From an uncultured Rhodobiaceae bacterium (GTDB lineage: Archaea > Thermoplasmatota > Poseidoniia > Poseidoniales > Poseidoniaceae), in contig CALDQY010000297.1 of NCBI GenBank assembly GCA_937911445.1, positions 1 to 50,423 on the forward strand: a stretch of DNA of 50,423 bases, given 5' to 3'. The position numbers were made by a program, and so were the translations under genes. Below, piece by piece: positions 25,524 through 35,400 of the stretch. Within the stretch, counting starts at the first letter, position 1; each line of letters starts with the position of its first letter. Below the pieces are notes generated by a model. It was not told the origin of the DNA. It saw nothing but the letters and a program-made list of their open reading frames with translations, and did not search any database.

Positions 25524-27749
25524 ATGTCCGGCGAAGAAAACGAAGTATCCTTACGTGTTGCAAAAGCCATCCCATCTGATGTAGGCCATGGTCGAGCCCG
25601 AATTTCCGGTGAGCATGGTCTTGACCTCAAGCCAGGCGATATTGTCGAAATCAAAGGTGAGAAGCGCTCAACAGCAGCCATTTACTGGCGAAGCCGCCCT
25701 GAAGATTCCAAAATGGACATTGTCCGGATTGACGGCATCATTCGAAAGAATGCAGGTGTGAGTCTGGGCGATCGTGTCACAATTGCAAAGGCTGAGGCAA
25801 AGGAGTGCACCAAACTGACACTCTCTCCAGTCATGGCCAACAAGCAGAAAGTCAAGTTTGGTCCCGGCATCGAAGGCTTTGCTCGTCGAGGTCTCTCCAA
25901 GCGCCCAGTCATGGCCGGAGACCGTATCTTCATTCCAGGCATGACGCTGTTTGCTGAAGCGTTGCCGTTCGCTGTGGTTCAAACAACGCCCAAAGGGATT
26001 GTCAAGGTCACGAGCGATACGGACATCATCATCAAGGACGAAGCGATTGACGACGAAGACATTGGTCAATCGGAAGGAATCACCTACGAGGACGTTGGTG
26101 GCATTGGTCAGCAACTGCAAAAGGTTCGCGAAATGATTGAACTGCCACTGAAGCATCCAGAACTGTTCCGACGCTTGGGTATTGATCCGCCAAAAGGAGT
26201 TCTTCTCCATGGGCCACCAGGTACAGGAAAAACCATGATTGCTAAGGCGGTTGCAACCGAGGTCAACGCACACTTCAAGGCCATCAACGGCCCTGAAATC
26301 ATCTCCAAGTACTACGGAGAGTCCGAGAAACAACTCCGTGAAATCTTCGATGAAGCCAGCGAAAAGGCCCCTGCTATCATTTTCATTGACGAAATTGATT
26401 CAATCTGTCCGAAGCGAGAAGACGTCAGTGGCGAAGTCGAGCGACGTGTTGTTGCTCAAATGTTGACACTGCTCGATGGAATGCAAGGAAGGGACAACGT
26501 CGTTGTTATCGGTGCAACCAACCGTCGAGATGCACTCGACCCGGCACTGCGACGTGGTGGCCGTTTCGATCGAGAAATCGAGATTGGTGTCCCAGACCGT
26601 GAGGGTCGAAAGGAAATCATGGAAGTGCACACACGTCAGATGCCAATTGCGGACGACTTTGAAGTCAATTGGGTGCTTGACAACACGTACGGATTTGTTG
26701 GAGCTGACCTTGCCGCACTGGTCCGAGAAGCTGCCATGAAGGCACTTCGACGATACTTGCCAGAAATCGACCTCGATGAGGAGACCATCCCTCCTGAAGT
26801 CCTCGAGAAAATGGAAGTCAGGATGACCGATTTCCGTGACGCAATCAAGGACGTTGAGCCATCTGCTTTGCGTGAAATCTACGTCGAAGTTCCGGAAATT
26901 GCTTGGGACGAAGTCGGTGGACTTGACGAAGTCAAAGACCGACTCAAGGAATCGGTCGAGTGGCCGCTTACCAAGCCTGAGATTTTCGAGCACTTCAACA
27001 TCAAACCGCCACGAGGCATTGTTCTGTTCGGAGCACCTGGTACTGGTAAGACGCTCCTTGCCAAGGCCATTGCCAACGAAGCGCAAGCCAACTTCATCTC
27101 CATCAAGGGTCCAGAGATGATTTCCAAGTGGGTCGGTGAATCGGAGCGTGGTATTCGAGAGATTTTCAAGAAGGCCAAGCAATCCTCACCATCCATCATC
27201 TTCCTTGATGAGTTTGAGTCCATTGCAAGTATGCGAAACGCATCCAGCGGCGAGGGAAGTGACGTCGGCAACCGTGTTGTCAACCAACTTCTCGCCAGCA
27301 TGGATGGTGTAGAATCGCTCGACGGCGTCATCGTTGTTGCTGCAACCAATCGTCCAGAGATGATCGACCCTGCTCTGTTGCGCAGCGGCCGATTTGAGCG
27401 TGTTCTGCACGTGCCTCCGCCAGATGCTGCTGCTCGAGAGGCGATTTTCGACATCCACTCAACTGGCATGCCTCTTTCCAAATTCTCGTTGAAGGATCTC
27501 CTTTCCAGCATGGACGGATTTACCGGTGCGGACATCGAAGCAGTGTGTCGAGAGGCCGCCCTTATCGCTATGCGAGAAGACAAGAAGAAGGTCGCTAAGA
27601 AACACTTCGACGAGGCCATCACGCGAGTTCGTCCGACGGTGACGCCGGAGATGTTGGAGTACTACCAGAAGATGGAAACCCGATTAACATCGGGACTCTC
27701 CAACATCAAGCGAACACGTGATTACGGATTCGGCATGGAAACGATGTGA
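25524..27749 (+). CDS. cdc48: Cdc48/VAT AAA+ ATPase (p97 family)
   Basis: A 741-residue unfoldase. Residues 1-185 form the double-psi barrel and cap of the N-domain (VAKAIPSDVGHGRARIS, then GLSKRPVMAGDRIF). D1 has Walker A GPPGTGKT at about 229-236, Walker B IIFIDEIDSI and the Arg-finger region RGGRFDREIEI. D2 has GAPGTGKT at about 503-510, Walker B IIFLDEFESI, where the usual DE(L/I)D is DEFE, and SGRFERVLHVP. Hexameric unfolding of proteins for degradation or disassembly is the known role. The C-terminus (MLEYYQKMETRLTSGLSNIK...) lacks a hydrophobic-Tyr-X motif for docking to the proteasome. ATG 25491 upstream is possible but begins before the barrel. Its stop overlaps the GTG of the PRC-barrel gene. 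Confidence 0.96.
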   Translation: MSGEENEVSLRVAKAIPSDVGHGRARISGEHGLDLKPGDIVEIKGEKRSTAAIYWRSRPEDSKMDIVRIDGIIRKNAGVSLGDRVTIAKAEAKECTKLTLSPVMANKQKVKFGPGIEGFARRGLSKRPVMAGDRIFIPGMTLFAEALPFAVVQTTPKGIVKVTSDTDIIIKDEAIDDEDIGQSEGITYEDVGGIGQQLQKVREMIELPLKHPELFRRLGIDPPKGVLLHGPPGTGKTMIAKAVATEVNAHFKAINGPEIISKYYGESEKQLREIFDEASEKAPAIIFIDEIDSICPKREDVSGEVERRVVAQMLTLLDGMQGRDNVVVIGATNRRDALDPALRRGGRFDREIEIGVPDREGRKEIMEVHTRQMPIADDFEVNWVLDNTYGFVGADLAALVREAAMKALRRYLPEIDLDEETIPPEVLEKMEVRMTDFRDAIKDVEPSALREIYVEVPEIAWDEVGGLDEVKDRLKESVEWPLTKPEIFEHFNIKPPRGIVLFGAPGTGKTLLAKAIANEAQANFISIKGPEMISKWVGESERGIREIFKKAKQSSPSIIFLDEFESIASMRNASSGEGSDVGNRVVNQLLASMDGVESLDGVIVVAATNRPEMIDPALLRSGRFERVLHVPPPDAAAREAIFDIHSTGMPLSKFSLKDLLSSMDGFTGADIEAVCREAALIAMREDKKKVAKKHFDEAITRVRPTVTPEMLEYYQKMETRLTSGLSNIKRTRDYGFGMETM

Positions 27750-28045
27750 GCACGGAAACGGTCAAGTCCTTTCTGTACCGACCAATCGTCAAGGCGAAAC
27801 CTATGACATCCAGTTTTGGACAGGAAATGCTCGGACGCGTTGTCCAAGATAAGAAAGGAAAAGAGCTTGGAAAACTCGCTGATTTGGTCATCGATGTTGC
27901 CAATGGAGAAATATCTGAACTTTTGATCCGTTGTGCAGAAAACATCGATGCAAGCCGCCTCCCATTTCCCTCGAAAGACGGGTCCATCGCCATTCCAAGC
28001 ACAGAAGTGTCCTCGTTTGGTCACGTCATTATGCTCAAAATCTGA
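27746..28045 (+). CDS. PRC-barrel domain protein
   Basis: A 99-residue protein whose residues about 24-99 form one PRC-barrel: GQEMLGRVVQDKKGKELGKL, ADLVIDVANGEISELLI, then a late strand SSFGHVIMLKI. In archaea small PRC-barrel proteins bind partners, for example CdpA/CdpB at the cell-division site and RimM-like rRNA factors. The GTG start (27746-27748) overlaps the cdc48 stop as GTGA, a coupling arrangement repeated elsewhere in this window; ATG 27803 (MTSSFGQEM) would lose a short basic leader. The tight coupling suggests a common expression need with Cdc48, and possibly a physical link. Confidence 0.85.
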   Translation: MSTETVKSFLYRPIVKAKPMTSSFGQEMLGRVVQDKKGKELGKLADLVIDVANGEISELLIRCAENIDASRLPFPSKDGSIAIPSTEVSSFGHVIMLKI

Positions 28046-28118
28046 TGAGCATTTTTGCATCAGAGTTGGACAACCTTCTAAACCGATGTGAAACCGTGTG
28101 TGTATGAACGGTGTACTA

Positions 28119-28128
28119 GGGAGGTGAT
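28119..28128 (+). promoter_or_regulatory. Strong Shine-Dalgarno of the DUF4350-like gene
   Basis: GGGAGGTGAT, which can pair over nine bases with the 16S 3' end, ends three bases before the ATG at 28132. The spacing is short but the match is the longest in the window, so this gene is probably translated strongly from its own site and not only by coupling. Confidence 0.55.
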
Positions 28129-28131
28129 GAA

Positions 28132-29748
28132 ATGGCGGCCGAGCGGAGCAGAAATCTCAAGCGAATTGGACTCCAATTTGCGTTCTGGGCCGTTCTGGGC
28201 ATCCTCCTCCTCACCATTCTTCAGAACTTCATCAACATTAGCCAAACCGACCAACTCTCTGCCTACGATGATGGTTGGGATGACATGTCTGCGTTCCGTG
28301 AGGACATCAAGGCTATGGGCGTTGAAACGAAATCCTTGGTCAGCAGCCCGCTCCTTCTTGCCGACATTGAAGATCCTCGAAACACAACGTTCGTTATCGC
28401 TGGTGTTGAACGGGACACGCTCTCTTTCCCTCAATTTGATGAGGATGGATTCATCACCATAGCGACCGAGGACGGTTATTCACCTTCTGAAGTCGATGCG
28501 ATTGTCGAATTCGTCGATAATGGGGGGACAGTCATCGTTCTGGAAGACTTTGGTTATGCTGGAAGCATTGGTGAAGCCTATGGCGTACGCTACTCTGGCT
28601 ACCAATTGTACGATACGAACTATGTTTCTGAATTGGATTACAACTACATCTGGATGTGTGTCCAAGCAAGCCCATGTGGAATGAACGGAACTGAACTCGA
28701 CCCGGCGACCATTGCGGAACACGAGCGTTGGTCTTCTGACGTTGGTGAGCATCCATGCGCAGAACTTGACGGTCAATCGATGACGCGCAGCGAAGCAGGC
28801 GTCTGTTCGCACCATTGGGTGAAGAGTGCAGGTGACCTTGGCCGAATCGAATACAATGCTACCTACACAATGCTCCTCAACAACGTAACTGGGCTCGAAA
28901 TCGTACCAGGCGTTCGGGGAGCTCTCAAAGACGTCAATGTCCGAGCCATCACCAGCAACCAAGCCACCGTTGACGTCAATGGAGATGGGGAACTATGGGT
29001 CAGTAACGAACAAACCAGTGAAACGCCTGATTTGTGGGGACAATTCAACCTCTCCATCGAAGCGTGCGCGTCAACAAGCTGCGATCCCGAAGAAGGTGGA
29101 CGTGTGTTCTTCATAGCCGATGGAAGTGCGTTGATCAATGCCATTTACGACTACGAAGGTTTCAATGCTGGTGAATATGGAAAGACGGACAAGTTCATTC
29201 CTGCCAACGACAATCGAAAGTGGGCACTCGATGTTATTGCTGAATCGCTCATGAGCACATTGGAAGGGGAGGAAGGCCAACCTGCTGAGAATGCTATGGT
29301 GATTTTTGACGAAAGTCGCCACCCACAAAACGCAATCCTTGCAGATTCGTACAACACGGTTTACTTCCTTCTTGTCTACTTCACAGGAGAAGGTCTGGCT
29401 ATGCTTGCCCTCTTCGTTGTTCTCTTCATCACATTTGAAGCCGTACTTCTCAAGAAGCGAGACCCTGAACCATGGCGGCACGTGTTTAGCATCATCTATT
29501 ACGGATTTGGCGATGCCAATCGTTACACCTACTACGCCAAAACGGAGAAGATACGGCAGGTATTTTTGTCGAAAGTTCGCAATCAAAATGGATTGACGGT
29601 TGAAGAATTCCATGCAATGTCGGCGAAGGAATTGGTCGGCCTCATCCAAGATCCGGTGTTGGCAAAATTCGCCATTGAGCCCGGAAAATATTCTCTTGAA
29701 CAATCGGTCGCCTTGGTCAAACGAATTAAGGCATGGGGGCGAAGGTGA
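28132..29748 (+). CDS. DUF4350-like membrane-anchored protein
   Basis: A 538-residue protein with a helix at about 12-34 (LQFAFWAVLGILLLTILQNF) and another at about 415-437 (GEGLAMLALFVVLFITFEAV), so residues 35-410 lie outside and the tail inside. The external part resembles DUF4350: DDMSAFREDIKAMGVETKSL, then TFVIAGVERDTLSFPQFDED, EVDAIVEFVDNGGTVIVLED and, after an inserted Cys-rich region of about 150 residues (C near 179-185, 203-219), the second half PANDNRKWALDVIAES and MVIFDESRHPQN. Such proteins often sit beside DUF58 and MoxR-type AAA genes. The insert with six or so Cys is unusual. Start ATG 28132 has the strong ribosome site. It runs directly into the DUF58 gene. Confidence 0.72.
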   Translation: MAAERSRNLKRIGLQFAFWAVLGILLLTILQNFINISQTDQLSAYDDGWDDMSAFREDIKAMGVETKSLVSSPLLLADIEDPRNTTFVIAGVERDTLSFPQFDEDGFITIATEDGYSPSEVDAIVEFVDNGGTVIVLEDFGYAGSIGEAYGVRYSGYQLYDTNYVSELDYNYIWMCVQASPCGMNGTELDPATIAEHERWSSDVGEHPCAELDGQSMTRSEAGVCSHHWVKSAGDLGRIEYNATYTMLLNNVTGLEIVPGVRGALKDVNVRAITSNQATVDVNGDGELWVSNEQTSETPDLWGQFNLSIEACASTSCDPEEGGRVFFIADGSALINAIYDYEGFNAGEYGKTDKFIPANDNRKWALDVIAESLMSTLEGEEGQPAENAMVIFDESRHPQNAILADSYNTVYFLLVYFTGEGLAMLALFVVLFITFEAVLLKKRDPEPWRHVFSIIYYGFGDANRYTYYAKTEKIRQVFLSKVRNQNGLTVEEFHAMSAKELVGLIQDPVLAKFAIEPGKYSLEQSVALVKRIKAWGRR

Positions 29749-29753
29749 GCATT

Positions 29754-31007
29754 ATGTGGACACGTAAAGCATCCTTTACCTTCACTGGCGGTATTGCACT
29801 CATCCTCATTGGAATGATGATCACCAACAATCAAATGATGATTCTTGGATTGACCCTTATCACCTTCATCGTTGTCAACTCATGGGTCTCTGGACATGGT
29901 GATATCGAAGTACAACGTACACTCTCGGCAGACAACTTGTACAAAGGAGACGACCTGTACGTTGAACTCCTCGTTACAAATCGTTCAAATCGAAGAACTC
30001 AACTCTTGGATGTTTACGACAACATCCCACACGAGATGAAACTTCGAAGTGGTTTGAACCAAATGCGCCTGAACCTTCGTCCTGGAGAAAGCGCTCGAAT
30101 TCGCTACGTTCTCCGCTGTCCTCTGCGTGGACACTATTCGATTGGTCCCGTATCGCTGCGCGTGCGAAACACGTTCAATCTTGGTGTGGAAGACATGTAC
30201 GTTGACCACCATTCCGATATCGTGATTTTCCCACAGATCAAAGAGGTTGAGGAAGCCTTCCTTCGCTCCCGTACACCGAAAATGTACACAGGTGCTACAA
30301 CGCTTCGAACACCTGGTCAAGGGTCTGAATTCTACTCACTACGAGAATATGTGCCCGGTGATCCATTCAAGAACATCAACTGGAAGGCGTTTGCCCGCAC
30401 AGGTGATTTGATGGTTAACGAGAAATGTCGTGATGCTGTTACCGACTTGTACATCCTCCTCGATTCGAGGGATGTGGCTCGAATTGGAACGGTTCTGAAG
30501 AATCCACTGGAGATGGGTACGGTCAGTGCTGCGAGTCTTGCAGCTTTTTTCCTTAAGCGTAGAGACAGTGTAGCACTTGGAATCTATGGGGATGGATTGG
30601 CTTATCTTCCACCAGATACTGGAGACAAGCAGTACTTCAAAATCCTCAGTTCCCTTGCTGGCGTCAAGCCTGAAGGAAGCATGCCTCTCCAAGCGGTTAC
30701 CAATTCACTCAGTGGTCGATTCAGCCGTGGAAGCCCTGTGTTCGTCATTTCCTCATGTGAGGGTGACGGTACCGTTCCAGCAGCCGTTCGTGACCTCGTT
30801 GGACGTGGCCACGAAGTGACCGTGCTCTCACCATCGAGCATCGACTTCGAGCGACTCGTCTCTCGTATCCCTCGAATGTCCTATGAAGTTCTCAAACTTG
30901 AACGGCAGAACCGACTGACAACGCTGGCAGGTTCTGGAGCACAAGTCATCGACTGGATGCCTGACATGGATTTGTCGCAGGCGATCATGCAGGTGAGGGG
31001 GTATTAG
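29754..31007 (+). CDS. DUF58 (von Willebrand A-like) membrane-associated protein
   Basis: About 417 residues. Two helices at the N-terminus (ASFTFTGGIALILIGMMI and MMILGLTLITFIVVN), a beta-rich region to about 185, then the DUF58 signature REYVPGDPFKNINWKAFART near residue 195. DLYILLDSRDVA is the first strand and metal-site-like motif of a vWA-like domain. In bacteria DUF58 proteins work with MoxR AAA ATPases and a transglutaminase or DUF4350 partner as chaperones of protein assembly. I chose ATG 29754 because GGTGAG precedes it by a normal distance; GTG 29745 (GTGA overlap) and ATG 29733 are alternatives in the same frame. It is followed without a gap by a membrane gene. Confidence 0.88.
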   Translation: MWTRKASFTFTGGIALILIGMMITNNQMMILGLTLITFIVVNSWVSGHGDIEVQRTLSADNLYKGDDLYVELLVTNRSNRRTQLLDVYDNIPHEMKLRSGLNQMRLNLRPGESARIRYVLRCPLRGHYSIGPVSLRVRNTFNLGVEDMYVDHHSDIVIFPQIKEVEEAFLRSRTPKMYTGATTLRTPGQGSEFYSLREYVPGDPFKNINWKAFARTGDLMVNEKCRDAVTDLYILLDSRDVARIGTVLKNPLEMGTVSAASLAAFFLKRRDSVALGIYGDGLAYLPPDTGDKQYFKILSSLAGVKPEGSMPLQAVTNSLSGRFSRGSPVFVISSCEGDGTVPAAVRDLVGRGHEVTVLSPSSIDFERLVSRIPRMSYEVLKLERQNRLTTLAGSGAQVIDWMPDMDLSQAIMQVRGY

Positions 31008-32210
31008 ATGGCAGGAGAAGTCGACCCACAGAGCGATGTTTCTCTCATGGGAGGGCGTGCTCGTACGCTTCACCTCAAAGCGTTGAGGAAACAGTGGCAA
31101 ATCATTACGCTGCAAATTGTTTCCACAATCGCTCTTGTGTGGATGTATCTTGAGGTTGTTTCAACATACGTTGTCAATAGCATCGACCATACGATGCTTT
31201 TCGCTTCCCTTGAACAGCTCGTTGGTGAAGTGCCGATTGGCGACTGGCTCATTGGTTCAGGTCGAACTGGACTGGCACGATTTTACGTTCCAATCGTCTT
31301 AGGGTTGGGTCTTGGTGGCTCCATGGCGCTCCTGGCGTTCCAATCACCCCGTGTTCAGCAACGGATCAAACTTGGATTCATCATCACACTCATGGTTCTC
31401 CTCGTCGGACGACTTGTCTTGACTTGGATTCCTTCCATGCTCTTCTCCTGGGACCTTCGCCCACCATCTGAGAGTGAGCTAAAAACGTTAGAATGGCCAT
31501 TATTGATGATTCTCTCACTTGTTATTCTCTTCATCTATCTCTTGCCTGTTATCATGGGTACTCGAGGTATCTGGGGCCTCTCACGCCGCTCCATCGGCTG
31601 GGCGATTGGATTCACCCTCCTCTTCTTGGCCATCCACGCCATCTTGACCTTCCCTCTCATCAAATCACAACTTGGCGACTGGGGTTCGAACCTCATCTCA
31701 CTTGAGTCTCAAGTGAGTGATCCAACGGTTGGATTCCTTGGATTTGATTTGGTCACACCAGAGCAATTCTCACTCATCATGATCGCCGTTCTCATCATGG
31801 TCTTCCAAGAATCAGGATTCGGCGTTATTCGTTATCTTGAGTATGCATATCGGCTCCCAGAATCGTGCAAGCGAGACCCAGAATACGTTCGACAAATGGA
31901 CAACGTTCTCAATGGTCATCTGCGACATACCGCTGGCTTCCTGACTGTAACAGGCCTCGTTACGATGATTGCTCTCGGGTTCCACAGTGTATTGCTTGAA
32001 GTGGTTCGAAATTCCACAGGAAGTCAATGGGCTGCTCAAGTCTCAGAATCGATTGAACTATCGCTAACCTACGGGTTGGTCATTTCTGCACTTCTGTTCC
32101 TCAGTTTGGTCGCAATCCTTCGATTCTTTGTACCATGGCAACGTGTATGGGGCCTGATTGAATCGATGACCAACAATCAGCCTGAACCGGTCAAAGAAAA
32201 GGAATTCTGA
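31008..32210 (+). CDS. Eight-helix membrane protein of the DUF58 operon
   Basis: A 400-residue protein. Helices: LQIVSTIALVWMYLEVVSTY; YVPIVLGLGLGGSMALLAF; LGFIITLMVLLVGRLVLTWI; LMILSLVILFIYLLPVIMG; AIGFTLLFLAIHAILTFPLI; EQFSLIMIAVLIMVFQESG; GLVTMIALGFHSVLLEVV; GLVISALLFLSLVAILRFF. The ends are cytoplasmic by the positive-inside rule (charged RTLHLKALRKQW and the final KEKEF). The ATG follows the DUF58 TAG directly, which places it in the same operon, so it is probably the membrane partner of the DUF58/DUF4350 pair. No family recognised. It ends where a small minus-strand gene ends (32210/32211). Confidence 0.75.
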   Translation: MAGEVDPQSDVSLMGGRARTLHLKALRKQWQIITLQIVSTIALVWMYLEVVSTYVVNSIDHTMLFASLEQLVGEVPIGDWLIGSGRTGLARFYVPIVLGLGLGGSMALLAFQSPRVQQRIKLGFIITLMVLLVGRLVLTWIPSMLFSWDLRPPSESELKTLEWPLLMILSLVILFIYLLPVIMGTRGIWGLSRRSIGWAIGFTLLFLAIHAILTFPLIKSQLGDWGSNLISLESQVSDPTVGFLGFDLVTPEQFSLIMIAVLIMVFQESGFGVIRYLEYAYRLPESCKRDPEYVRQMDNVLNGHLRHTAGFLTVTGLVTMIALGFHSVLLEVVRNSTGSQWAAQVSESIELSLTYGLVISALLFLSLVAILRFFVPWQRVWGLIESMTNNQPEPVKEKEF

Positions 32211-32447
32211 TTATCTATCGGCACGCATCACCTGAATTGTGCGGCCAATTATTTCATTGAGAATCAGCATGCTTAATGCAAGTCCAACCGATGCAAGCCA
32301 TTGGTACCACATCACATCAATGGACGACCATAGAATTTGATTGAGGAAAACGAAACCGACAATCGATGCAAGGAAAATCAGTTTTTCTAGGTACAATGGA
32401 TAAGCAGAACCCTTGGATTCATTTCTGCGAAGGAGTGTCTCAGACAT
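32211..32447 (-). CDS. Small two-helix membrane protein of the roadblock operon
   Basis: Seventy-eight residues with helices at about 22-43 (LEKLIFLASIVGFVFLNQI) and 48-66 (WYQWLASVGLALSMLILNEI), and basic residues at both ends (ETLLRRNESK, RTIQVMRADR). It is not recognised. The start follows the stop of the 1043-residue coiled-coil gene by nine bases, and the joining sequence GAGGTGAGGGG is a ribosome site that overlaps that stop. It is the third gene of that operon and could anchor the coiled-coil protein at the membrane, by inference. Confidence 0.65.
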   Translation of the reverse strand: MSETLLRRNESKGSAYPLYLEKLIFLASIVGFVFLNQILWSSIDVMWYQWLASVGLALSMLILNEIIGRTIQVMRADR

Positions 32448-32456
32448 CCCCTCACC

Positions 32457-35400
32457 TCAAAAGTCCAATTCAGAGAGTTGGTCATGAAGTGCGTCCAAAC
32501 GAGGGTCGCTCTTGGGCTCCTCTACCTTTGGGGTGCGAAGTTGTCGCTCTGCATCAAGGCGTGCGAGTTCTGCCTCGAGGTCGGCTCGATCCTCCTGAAT
32601 TGGGATACTAGGTGTTTCCACAACGCCCTCTGTCGTGGTTTCAGATTCAACAGGTGCTGGCATTTCTTCCCATTCATCGGACAGCTCGACGATCGGTTCA
32701 GCATCCAACGATACGCTTTCTTCAATGACGAGTGTAGGCTGAATGTTTTCCATCATATCGTCCATCACCGGTGTTCGCTGGCCAACTGGGATGGCTGTGC
32801 GTTCGAATGGAAGGAAGCCATCCCTTTGGAAATCCCACATAGCACCACGTGGAACGCCTTTTGTCAATCCTGACGCATCGATTTGTGTCAATAACTCCTC
32901 GAGTACCTGTGCCGTTTGCTCAAGGGCAATGGCTTCACCAGCATCACGCTGGTCAGCTTCGAGATAGATATCATCGAGGGCAACTCGAATCAAACGTCGT
33001 GTTTCAACTGCAACACTTGGCAAAGCTTCGGGACGCATACAGTTCATGCGCAGTGCTTCGATTTCTTCTGGTGGTGCTCCAAGATTTCCAAGTTGATCCA
33101 GGACATTCCGCATGCGTCGAAGCATGGTGATGGAGCGATCGTAATCCTCCAAGATACCTTCGAGGTCAAGAATCAAGTGGCCTACAGTTTCACCGAGTTG
33201 ATTCTCCAATCGCTGTTGAACCGACCATCGAGCAAGACCACGTACTGCTCCAGCAGTTTGAGGAACTTGTCGTTCGAGGAGGGTCATGACCTCACTGCTC
33301 AACAGATGTCGAGGTGTTGCTGCAATGTGATCGACCGTTGATTGCACAACTTGAAGCGCACGTTCAACGGCTCGGTCAAGAAGCACAACGGAGTAGCCCA
33401 AAGTACGTGCGTGCTCAAGCCGATCGAGTACAGGGCCAAGGCCACGGAATGTAGCATCATCGTTGAGCAGTGCCTGTGCAAGCGGTTCCTCGTTAAGCCG
33501 TGCACGCAGTCGTTCCGCTTCAGCAATATCAGCAACGGCTTCTTCGTGAGCATCTGTTAATGCTTCAGCACGTGCAATCAAACCAGAGAGCTCAGTCTCA
33601 GCATTTCCACGGCGAGCTCCTAGATTACCAAGTTCAGTAAGCAGTTCTTTTCGTTCTCCCATCAATTCCCGCATTTCAGAATGGAGTTGCATTCGACGTG
33701 CTTCATCCTCAGCAAGTCGTTGCCGCTCTTCCTCTGCTCTACGTCGACTGGCGAGTGTTTCGGCTTCGATTTGATCTAAGCGTGCTTGAGCAGATCGAAT
33801 CTTTTCTTCAGAAGCGTTGCTCTTCGATTGAGCACTTGCTTGTCGATCTCTAAGAGTCGTGATTTGTTCCTCAAGGGAACGCAATCGACGCTCTTCAAGC
33901 TCGATTTGTTCGCGGATTGAGGAAAGTTGTTGGGCATTGGATTCCAAATCTGCTCGAGTGGTCGCCTCTTTGTTGGAGAGCGTTTCAAGTTCATCACGCA
34001 ACGCTGCGCTACTTTCCGTATCACCGAGTGCTTTTGCCAACTCAGCAGCACGTTCACTGAGTTGATGTTCAAGTTCACCAACTCTTCGAAGAAGGCGATC
34101 TGCACGTTCTTCTGCCTGTTCCATGCGAGTTCTCGATTCTGATACAGTGACCTGAACGCGATTCAATTCATCGTTCTTGGACTGAATAGCATCGCTTTGC
34201 TCGCCCGATGATTGTTTGATGGCATCAAGACGAACCAATGCTTCAGTACGCTCCTTTTCAGCATCCTGGAGTTGACTCGTCAGACTTGCATTGGTTCGCA
34301 TGAGTGTATCTGCTCGTCGCTCGGATTCTTCGAGTCGTCGGCGTAAACCAGCATCGACACCTGCAAGTGGTGCCGCAGTTGGTAGCGCTTGTACAGCCTC
34401 TTGTCCACCTACGTGGATGCTTAATTTCGACCGAATAACTCGTACCTCGTCGAGACCAATTTCAAAACCATACATGCTCATCAATCGATGCATCATGGAT
34501 TCACGACGCTTTTCTGAACGGGTTCGAACCGTTGAAAGCGACTCAACAAACTGCTTGAGCGTGAATTCAGAAACATCCCCTGTTGACGATGAAACCATGG
34601 TACCTGATGCAAGTCGATGCAATTTGAGGACACGCTTGCTTTCTGTAAGTCCCTGCATAGCCTCTTCAAACGACTGGCCGTTCGCAGCCATGGCAACTGG
34701 AAGTCCATTGTTGAGAGCGAGTGATACCGCTTTGTCGCTTACTCCTGCCTTGAGATGCCCTGTAACCCGCTCTTCAAGCGCAGCAGAAAGCATGGACATG
34801 ACCGCATCTGCACCACCCTTCCCTTCGCGTAGCACAAATCCATCAGGGAGCGTAGCAGAACCTTCGGCATAGGTTCCAATCTCACCATCGAGTTTGGCCG
34901 CAACATCCGTCAATAACCGTGTGTGGTTGGCATCGATTTCGGTCCAGATGGCCAACACGATGGTGGAGCTGGATGCAATGAGCAGTGAGGCATCGCCCAT
35001 GGAGAGGGATGCATAGCCATTGACATTTCCACCAAGCTTTGCTTGTTGAGCATTCATGGAATCGGAGAGTGTAGCAACGGTTGCAGAAAGCTCCTCCGCA
35101 GTTCCTGGCAAATCGCCCATACTATCGATGAGAATTCCTTGATCTGCTGCAAGCGCACCTCGAACGTGCTCGTAATCGGAAAGTGCTTGAAGAACAGCAG
35201 AAATGTTTCTGGCGAACAATCGGTCTGTCAATGAGCTGCTCGCCCCTAAACCCTGCGTATCGGCTTGGAATTCAAACGCCTCTGGAAGAAGAGCAGCAAG
35301 TTCTGCAAGCCCATGCATCGAACATGTTGATGCAACAAGTCGATGTTGGTTCTTTTCCGCTTCTTCCAACGCATCTCGGGCATCAGCACCGCCGAGGAGT

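Noticed and set aside
26400..27622. Minus-strand ORFs of 260 and 247 residues inside cdc48
   Set aside because: Antisense shadows of the AAA domains; composition (Ser/Arg/Pro/Met-rich) is not protein-like.
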